Of a DNA stretch of 64,000 nucleotides, positions 59,026-64,000 are shown piece after piece. Every line of letters starts with the position of its first letter. Positions within the stretch are counted from its first letter, which is position 1. The notes under the pieces were generated by a model. It was not told the DNA's origin. It was given only the letters and a program-made list of their open reading frames with translations, and made no database searches. Position numbers and translations under genes: made by a program. The DNA is taken from the NCBI RefSeq assembly GCF_042680605.1, contig NZ_JBHUEE010000001.1:372001-436000 (forward strand), in the 5' to 3' direction. Source of the DNA: Allobogoriella deserti (GTDB lineage Bacteria > Actinomycetota > Actinomycetes > Actinomycetales > Actinomycetaceae).

Positions 59026-59316
59026 TCAGGCCGCAGCCGTGCGGCGACGAGTGAGTTCGTCGAGGCGCTCGTCCTCGCTGAGTCCGCCCCAGACCCCGTA
59101 GGGCTCGCGGACCTGGAGCGCGTGCTCGCGGCACTGCTCGATGACCGGGCACGTGGCGCAGACGGCCTTGGCGGCGGCATCGCGGCGCCGTCGGGTGCCA
59201 CCACGTTCACCCTCGGGGTGGAAGAACAGGTCCGGGTCGGCTTCTCGGCACGCACCCTCGTACTGCCATTCCCACAGGTCCATCACCGGGCCGGGAAGAC
59301 GGGACAGCTCAGCCAT
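59026..59316 (-). CDS. WhiB family iron-sulfur transcriptional regulator
   Basis: A 96-residue Wbl protein. Cys23, Cys53, Cys56 and Cys62 form the [4Fe-4S] site (C at EGACRE, then VCATCPVIEQC). GVWGG, the beta-turn contacting sigma factor, lies near residue 74, followed by the basic tail LTRRRTAAA. Its upstream region holds several TGAACA/TGTTCA words. Which Wbl class it belongs to (WhiB1-like is plausible) cannot be settled by eye. Confidence 0.9.
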   Translation of the reverse strand: MAELSRLPGPVMDLWEWQYEGACREADPDLFFHPEGERGGTRRRRDAAAKAVCATCPVIEQCREHALQVREPYGVWGGLSEDERLDELTRRRTAAA

Positions 59317-59365
59317 GTCACCGATCCTTTCGTCGGGTTCCTCGCCACGTGGGCGAACAACGCAC

Positions 59366-59458
59366 TGAACAAGTTGCTGAACAACTTGCTGAGCAAGCTA
59401 GCAACCGATGCGTGCATTGTTCAAGGGGGTTGTTCAGAACGGCAGGGCTGGCTGTTCA
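59366..59458. promoter_or_regulatory. Cluster of TGAACA/TGTTCA hexamers between whiB and a MerR-like gene
   Basis: TGAACA occurs at 59366 and 59378, with TGAGCA at 59390, an exact 12-nt spacing. The reverse form TGTTCA occurs at 59418, 59431 and 59453. The stretch is AT-rich compared with its surroundings. It lies upstream of both whiB and the MerR-like gene and is a candidate cooperative operator. Confidence 0.55.
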
Positions 59459-59529
59459 GTGACACGATTCATTGCGTGGGCCAGCGCGTCGGGTAGCGTC
59501 CGTTTCGCCGGCGCGTCAGTATCGATCCC

Positions 59530-60546
59530 ATGAAGGCCGTGCACGGCGGCGCCGGCCCGTCCCCTACCTCCGGAAGCGATACCCACGTGTCAGGCGACAT
59601 CCAGCCGGACAGCCACGCGAACGGGCACCTCAACGGCTCGAGCGAGCGTCCTGCGCCGTTGACCGTGGCCGGCGTGGCTCAGCGTCTCGGTGTCGCCGCC
59701 TCGACTCTGCGGACCTGGGACCGGCGTTACGGGCTCGGGCCCTCGGCCCACGTGGCCGGCTCGCACCGCAAGTATTCGCCGGACGACGTCGCGCGCCTCG
59801 AACGCATGCGGGAGCTGACGCTGCAGGGCGTCGCCCCGGCGGACGCTGCGCGGGCCGCCGTCGCCTTCGATCCCGCCCACCCGGAGGCGAGTCCGGCACC
59901 CTCGCAACTCGTGCGGGAACGAGCGCCGGTCGAGCGCCTCCTCGTCGACCCGCTCTCGCTGGCGGCTGCCGCCGTCGAGCCGGACCCGCGGCGAGTCAAG
60001 CGCATGGTCGAGCAGGAGGTCGAGGACCGTGGCGTCGTGCGCGCCTGGACCGGGGTGGCCGGACCGGCCCTGGAGATGCTCGCTCAGCGAGAGAAGACGG
60101 ACCTGCCGGGGGTGGAACCGGAGTCCGTCCTGCGTGCGGCCTTCCTCACCGCCGTTCGTGATGCGGCCGTCCGCGACGACGCCGCTCACCGCCGCGCCGA
60201 CCTCGTCCTCCTCTGCGCCGACGAGTCCCAGCGCCTCCAGGCGCACGTGGTCGGTGGTGGGCTCGCCGAGGTGGGGGTGCAGGCACGTGTCCTGCGGGCC
60301 GAGGTGGTGCAGGATCCCTCGCAGGTCCTCGACGTCGTCGACCGTCGTCGGGCCGGGGTGCTGGCGGTCTTCGGGGCCGTCCCCGGGGCGGAGGACCTGG
60401 TGACAGCGGCATCCGAGCGTGGCGACGTCGCCATCTTCCTCGTCGGGGACGCCGCGCCGAGTCTGTGGTTGCCGCATGTCCACCGCGTGCGCACTCTCAG
60501 TGCCGCCGTCGAAGAGATGGCTGCCGCGATATCCACCCACGTCTGA
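59530..60546 (+). CDS. MerR-like regulator with degenerate B12-binding-type domain
   Basis: A 338-residue regulator. The first 40 residues look disordered. The MerR helix-turn-helix lies at about 44-100 (LTVAGVAQRLGVAASTLRTW, then GLGPSAHVAGSHRKYSPDDV), close to CarH/LitR-type DNA-binding domains. The C-terminal 200 residues follow the helical-plus-Rossmann layout of cobalamin-binding light sensors (CADESQRLQAHVVGGGLAEV), but the DxHxxG ligand motif is absent. It probably senses something else or only dimerises. guaB starts 76 nt downstream. Confidence 0.8.
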   Translation: MKAVHGGAGPSPTSGSDTHVSGDIQPDSHANGHLNGSSERPAPLTVAGVAQRLGVAASTLRTWDRRYGLGPSAHVAGSHRKYSPDDVARLERMRELTLQGVAPADAARAAVAFDPAHPEASPAPSQLVRERAPVERLLVDPLSLAAAAVEPDPRRVKRMVEQEVEDRGVVRAWTGVAGPALEMLAQREKTDLPGVEPESVLRAAFLTAVRDAAVRDDAAHRRADLVLLCADESQRLQAHVVGGGLAEVGVQARVLRAEVVQDPSQVLDVVDRRRAGVLAVFGAVPGAEDLVTAASERGDVAIFLVGDAAPSLWLPHVHRVRTLSAAVEEMAAAISTHV

Positions 60547-60610
60547 GCCGTTCGCGGCGCCTGTGTCGGCCGCCACGCCCGCGGGCCTGCCCGTCCCCGG
60601 CCCGCGCACG

Positions 60611-60616
60611 TAGGAT
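60611..60616 (+). promoter_or_regulatory. -10 box for leaderless guaB transcript
   Basis: TAGGAT ends 6 nt before GTG 60623, with no ribosome binding site. Confidence 0.5.
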
Positions 60617-60622
60617 CGAGGC

Positions 60623-62206
60623 GTGGCTGAGACGGTGACCGAGACGAGTCAGCTTGCTTCCGCTGCCGGCGAGCCGCGTGAGGTCGCGGCCCCGGCGCCG
60701 CCCGCAGGCAAGCACGATCCCTTCGGTCAGCTCGGTCTGACCTACGACGACGTGTTGCTGCTCCCCGGGTACTCGGACTTCGCCCCGGCCGACATCGACA
60801 CCACCTCCCGTCTGACCCGTGAGCTCAGCCTGCGGGTGCCGCTCATGAGCGCCGCGATGGACACCGTCACCGAGTCCCGGATGGCCATCGCCATGGCGCG
60901 TCAGGGCGGCATTGGCGTTCTGCACCGCAACCTCTCGATCGCCGACCAGGCCTACCAGGTCGACCTCGTCAAGCGGACCCAGACCGGCATCATCACCAAC
61001 CCGGTCACCATCGGTCCCGACTCCACCCTCGAAGAGTTGGACGCCCGCGCCGGCGAGTACCGCATCTCCGGGTTCCCGGTCGTCGATGCGGAGGGTCGGC
61101 TGATCGGCATCATTACCAACCGGGACCTGCGCTTCACCCCGGCGGCCGAGTGGGCGAGTACCACGGTGGCGGACGTGATGACGCCCATGCCCCTCATCAC
61201 CGGGCCGGCGGGCATCTCCCGCGAGGACGCCACCCTCCTGCTCCGCAAGCACAAGCTCGAGCGGCTGCCCCTCCTGGACCAGGACGGGCGCCTTACCGGG
61301 CTGATCACCGTCAAGGACTTCGTCAAGTCCGAGCAGTTCCCGCGCGCCTCGAAGGACGCCCAGGGCCGGCTGCTCGTCGGCGCCGCGGTCGGATACTTCG
61401 GCGACGCCTGGGAGCGGGCCACCACGCTGATCGACGCCGGCGTGGACGTCCTGGTCGCGGACACCGCCCACGGTCACGTCCGGATGCTCATCGAGATGGT
61501 CGAGCGTCTCAAGAAGGATCCGGCCACCCGGCACGTGCAGGTCATCGGCGGCAACGTCGCCACCCGCGAGGGGGCCCAGGCGTTCGTCGACGCCGGGGCG
61601 GATGCCGTCAAGGTCGGCGTCGGACCGGGATCGATCTGCACCACGCGCGTGGTCACCGGCGTCGGCGTCCCACAGGTCACCGCCGTCTACGAGGCCTCCC
61701 GGGCCTGCCGGCCGGCCGGTGTCCCGGTCATCGCCGACGGTGGAATGAAGCACTCCGGTGAGATCGCCAAGGCGCTGGTCGCCGGAGCGGACACGGTGAT
61801 GCTCGGGTCCCTGCTGGCCGGATGCGAGGAGTCGCCCGGTGAGACGGTGCTGGTCGGCGGCAAGCAGTACAAGGCCTACCGCGGCATGGGCTCGCTCGGC
61901 GCGATGTCCTCGCGCGGGAAGAAGTCCTACTCCAAGGACCGGTACTTCCAGGCCGAGATCGCCAGCGACGACGAGATCGTCCCCGAGGGGATCGAGGGCC
62001 GTGTCGCCTACCGCGGCACGCTCGCCGGAGTCGCGCAGCAGCTCATCGGCGGCCTGCACCAGTCGATGTTCTACGTCGGCGCCCGGACGGTGCCGGAGTT
62101 GCAGGCCAAGGGCACGTTCACCCGGATCACCCAGGCGTCGCTGCAGGAGAGCCACCCGCACGACGTCCAGATGGCCGTCGAGGCGCCGAACTACACCGGT
62201 CGCTGA
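60623..62206 (+). CDS. guaB: Inosine-5'-monophosphate dehydrogenase
   Basis: A 527-residue IMPDH, the rate-limiting step to GMP. The catalytic Cys339 is in GVGPGSICTTR. Two CBS domains (about 120-235) interrupt the barrel, with ISGFPVVDAEGRLIGIITNR and LERLPLLDQDGRLTGLITV. The N-terminal 35 residues are an extra flexible extension common in actinobacteria. The flap YRGMGSLGAM is conserved. Confidence 0.97.
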   Translation: MAETVTETSQLASAAGEPREVAAPAPPAGKHDPFGQLGLTYDDVLLLPGYSDFAPADIDTTSRLTRELSLRVPLMSAAMDTVTESRMAIAMARQGGIGVLHRNLSIADQAYQVDLVKRTQTGIITNPVTIGPDSTLEELDARAGEYRISGFPVVDAEGRLIGIITNRDLRFTPAAEWASTTVADVMTPMPLITGPAGISREDATLLLRKHKLERLPLLDQDGRLTGLITVKDFVKSEQFPRASKDAQGRLLVGAAVGYFGDAWERATTLIDAGVDVLVADTAHGHVRMLIEMVERLKKDPATRHVQVIGGNVATREGAQAFVDAGADAVKVGVGPGSICTTRVVTGVGVPQVTAVYEASRACRPAGVPVIADGGMKHSGEIAKALVAGADTVMLGSLLAGCEESPGETVLVGGKQYKAYRGMGSLGAMSSRGKKSYSKDRYFQAEIASDDEIVPEGIEGRVAYRGTLAGVAQQLIGGLHQSMFYVGARTVPELQAKGTFTRITQASLQESHPHDVQMAVEAPNYTGR

Positions 62207-62214
62207 GCCGCTCG

Positions 62215-62934
62215 TCAGCCCGCGGCGGCCAGCGCCACTGGCAGTGGCCACGACGGGTCGACCGGAGGGCGCGCATGCTCGTCGGCAAGGCGGCGGGCGT
62301 TGCACCCTTCGGCCCAACGGCGGTACTGACGCGCCTGCCACGGTTGCAACTCCGCCACCGTCAGTTCGCCGATGCCCGGGAAGGCGGCCGCGATGCCGGT
62401 GAGGACTTCCAAGGTGGCCAGCACGTCCACGTCGGCCGCGTGCAGGTCCGCGCGAGTCTGCACGCCATAGTGCCCGCACAGGTCTCCCAACGTCCGTGGC
62501 CCCTCCCGCTCCGTGTCCAGGCCACGGTCCAGCACGAGCGGGTCGATGACCGCCAGCGGGCCGCCGACCCGTTGCGTCAACCGCGGGAGCCGATGCCGGT
62601 CGAGCTCGTGGTCGAGCAGGGCGAGGTCGAACGTGGCGTTGTAGGCGACCAGCGGCACGCCGGCATGCTGCGCGGCGGCGATCGCGGTGGCGATCTCCTC
62701 GAGCGCCATCGCCGACCGGACGCCCTCGGCGCGGACCTGACGGGTGGTGAGGCCGTTGACCTCGCTCGCCGCCGTCGGGATGGGCACACCGGGGTCGATC
62801 AGCCAGGTCCGGACCCGGGTGCTCGGGCCGGCACGGTGGACGAGGGCCGCGGAGACGATCCGGTCCGACGCGACGTCGACCCCGGTGGTCTCGGTGTCGA
62901 AGCCGAGGAACTCGCCGTCACACCAGCTGCTCAC
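62215..62934 (-). CDS. DnaQ-like 3'-5' exonuclease
   Basis: A 239-residue DEDDh exonuclease. Exo I has Asp13 and Glu15 in FLGFDTETTGVD, exo II is in AYNATFDLALLDHELDR and exo III is HAADVDVLA. GTG 62934 is chosen because AAGGAGG lies 5 nt upstream; the longer frame starting at 63105 is not supported. It may be a stand-alone proofreading or repair nuclease. It ends 8 nt from convergent guaB. Confidence 0.9.
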   Translation of the reverse strand: MSSWCDGEFLGFDTETTGVDVASDRIVSAALVHRAGPSTRVRTWLIDPGVPIPTAASEVNGLTTRQVRAEGVRSAMALEEIATAIAAAQHAGVPLVAYNATFDLALLDHELDRHRLPRLTQRVGGPLAVIDPLVLDRGLDTEREGPRTLGDLCGHYGVQTRADLHAADVDVLATLEVLTGIAAAFPGIGELTVAELQPWQARQYRRWAEGCNARRLADEHARPPVDPSWPLPVALAAAG

Positions 62935-63098
62935 GTGGACCTCCTTGCCCCAGCACTGTGCCAGCACCCGCCCACATCGCCGAGCAGGGCGCGCTGACCG
63001 GCATGTCGCACCCTCGCTGCCTCGGTCGGCGGCGGGCACCGGAGCCAGCGGGTGTGACGCCACCTGTGGTCGAATGCCTCTCGTTGGGAGGAGCAGCC

Positions 63099-63875
63099 AT
63101 GACACAGTCGAGCAGCGCGGAGGAGTGGCGGGCGCAGCTCGCCGAGCTCGTGGCGCGCTCCCGGGCCGGGACGCTCGCGCCGCTCGGCGGTATCCACACC
63201 TACGACCCTCAGGCCGTCACCGGGTACCGCGAGGCCGCCGTCCTCATGCTCTTCACGACGACGACGCCAGGGTCCGGGCCGGCGAGGGCCCGCCGGCAGG
63301 CCGCCTCGGCCGAGGACGACAGCACCGGCCTGCCGGACGTCTTCCTCGTGCAGCGTTCGCGGGAGCTGCGTCAGCACCCGGGCGAGATCGCGTTGCCCGG
63401 CGGCCGCCTGGAGGTCGACGAGGACGCCGTCTCCGGAGCGCTGCGGGAGGCGCACGAGGAGATCGGCCTGCACCCGCGATTCGTCGAGGTGATCGGCCCC
63501 ATCGCGCCCCTGGCGATGCCGCACAGCCGGTTCGTCGTCACGCCCGTGCTCGGCTGGACCGACCACCCCGGGGCAGCCACCGAGATCGAACCGGGCGAGG
63601 TGCTCCACACCATCCGGGTACCGGTAGCGAGGCTCGTCGCCCCGGAGGTGCGGTGCTCGGCGACGTTCGCCGGCCGGCGCTCGACCGGCTTCCTCCTGCC
63701 CGACGGCCTGGTCTGGGGGATGACGGCCAACCTGCTCGACCACGTGCTCGCCGAGCTCGGCTGGGCCGGTCCGTGGGACCCGGGGCGGGAGGTGGCGATC
63801 CGCCGAGGCCCGGGCGGGGTGTGGGAGATCGCCGCGCTCCCCGCCGACCACGAGCCGGCCGGCGGCGGCAGGTAA
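63099..63875 (+). CDS. Nudix hydrolase, CoA pyrophosphatase (NudL) type
   Basis: A 258-residue Nudix protein. The box GGRLEVDEDAVSGALREA-HEEIGL fits GX5EX7REUXEEXGU exactly. Before it, LVQRSRELRQHPGEIALPGG is the signature of the CoA-diphosphatase group. ATG 63099 follows GGGAGGAG. It would hydrolyse CoA or related nucleotides. Confidence 0.9.
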   Translation: MTQSSSAEEWRAQLAELVARSRAGTLAPLGGIHTYDPQAVTGYREAAVLMLFTTTTPGSGPARARRQAASAEDDSTGLPDVFLVQRSRELRQHPGEIALPGGRLEVDEDAVSGALREAHEEIGLHPRFVEVIGPIAPLAMPHSRFVVTPVLGWTDHPGAATEIEPGEVLHTIRVPVARLVAPEVRCSATFAGRRSTGFLLPDGLVWGMTANLLDHVLAELGWAGPWDPGREVAIRRGPGGVWEIAALPADHEPAGGGR

Positions 63876-63878
63876 CCT
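63873..63878 (+). promoter_or_regulatory. -10 box for the leaderless guaB3-like transcript
   Basis: TAACCT, overlapping the Nudix stop codon, ends 6 nt before GTG 63885. Confidence 0.45.
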
Positions 63879-63884
63879 GCCACG

Positions 63885-64000
63885 GTGAGCAACGAGTTCG
63901 AGATCGGCAAGGCCAAGTTCGGCCGGCGGGCCTACAGTTTCGACGACGTCGCCGTCGTCCCCTCGCGCCGCACCCGTGACCCGGAGAACGTCTCCGTGAG
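63885..64000 (+). CDS. GuaB3 family IMP dehydrogenase-related protein (start only)
   Basis: The window ends after 38 codons. The visible N-terminus, from GTG 63885, reads EFEIGKAKFGRRAYSFDDVA, then VVPSRRTRDPENVSV, which matches the GuaB3-type paralogue that commonly lies near guaB in actinobacteria. A TAACCT box 6 nt upstream suggests a leaderless transcript. It continues past the window. Confidence 0.85.
   Translation, partial: MSNEFEIGKAKFGRRAYSFDDVAVVPSRRTRDPENVSV

Noticed and set aside
1..64000. Prophage, insertion sequence or rRNA genes
   Set aside because: No transposase, integrase, phage structural gene or rRNA sequence was recognised; tRNA-Sec is the only RNA gene found.

Overview
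The window is a stretch of high-GC actinobacterial chromosome. The gene orders infA-rpmJ-rpsM-rpsK-rpoA-rplQ, rplM-rpsI, glmM-coaA-glmS-acpS-nnrD-alr-tsaE-tsaB-rimI, tsaD-groES-whiB and guaB-guaB3-like, with frequent GTG starts, point to Actinomycetota, most likely Micrococcales (Georgenia/Ruania/Cellulomonas-like). That placement is inferred from gene order and composition only. A 95-bp run of N (26850-26944) shows the sequence is a draft scaffold.

Layout. 0-3.7 kb: ribosomal protein / RNA polymerase alpha operon closed by a strong hairpin. 3.7-8.1 kb: divergent TetR regulator and DrrAB-type ABC exporter, then an alpha/beta hydrolase and an SDR. 8.1-22 kb: a selenium and one-carbon block, with a ROK kinase, selB, selA and selC on the minus strand, divergent selD, then a selenocysteine formate dehydrogenase (fdhA with an in-frame UGA plus SECIS hairpin, fdhB, an NrfD-like membrane subunit), a glutathione-independent formaldehyde dehydrogenase and, beyond truA, fdhD. 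The block lies between rplQ and rplM, genes that are close together with truA in many relatives. 22-26.7 kb: an 88-bp tandem repeat, a DUF5709-like protein, a MerR/GyrI-like regulator, an ABC-F ATPase, then rplM-rpsI. 26.7-27.1 kb: an 86-bp tandem repeat running into the gap. 27.1-35 kb: a mannoside-utilisation island (GntR/LacI chimeric regulator, sugar ABC transporter, GH92 mannosidase). 35-48.7 kb: cell wall, CoA, ACP and t6A genes. 48.7-53 kb: a nitroreductase and sdhCAB, lying between rimI and tsaD. 53-64 kb: tsaD, PadR/HAAS-type pair, GCS2 ligase, methyltransferase, CIRCE-groES, whiB, MerR-like regulator, guaB, exonuclease, Nudix hydrolase and the start of a guaB3-like gene.

Working together: formaldehyde dehydrogenase makes formate, which the selenocysteine formate dehydrogenase would oxidise to CO2 with electrons passed to the membrane. 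FdhD activates its molybdenum cofactor, and SelA/SelB/SelC/SelD supply and insert selenocysteine at the UGA. This makes the window nearly self-sufficient for that enzyme apart from molybdopterin synthesis and the electron acceptor.

The least explained signals are non-coding: two intergenic arrays of a 19-nt unit (42.4 and 53.0 kb), two long tandem arrays anchored on stop codons (22.0 and 26.7 kb), a 70-nt nested hairpin with flanking direct repeats around a PIN-domain remnant (42.0-42.35 kb), and a phased cluster of TGAACA/TGTTCA hexamers between whiB and a MerR-like gene. At least ten genes carry a TANNNT box 6-7 nt before the start codon, as expected for leaderless mRNAs.
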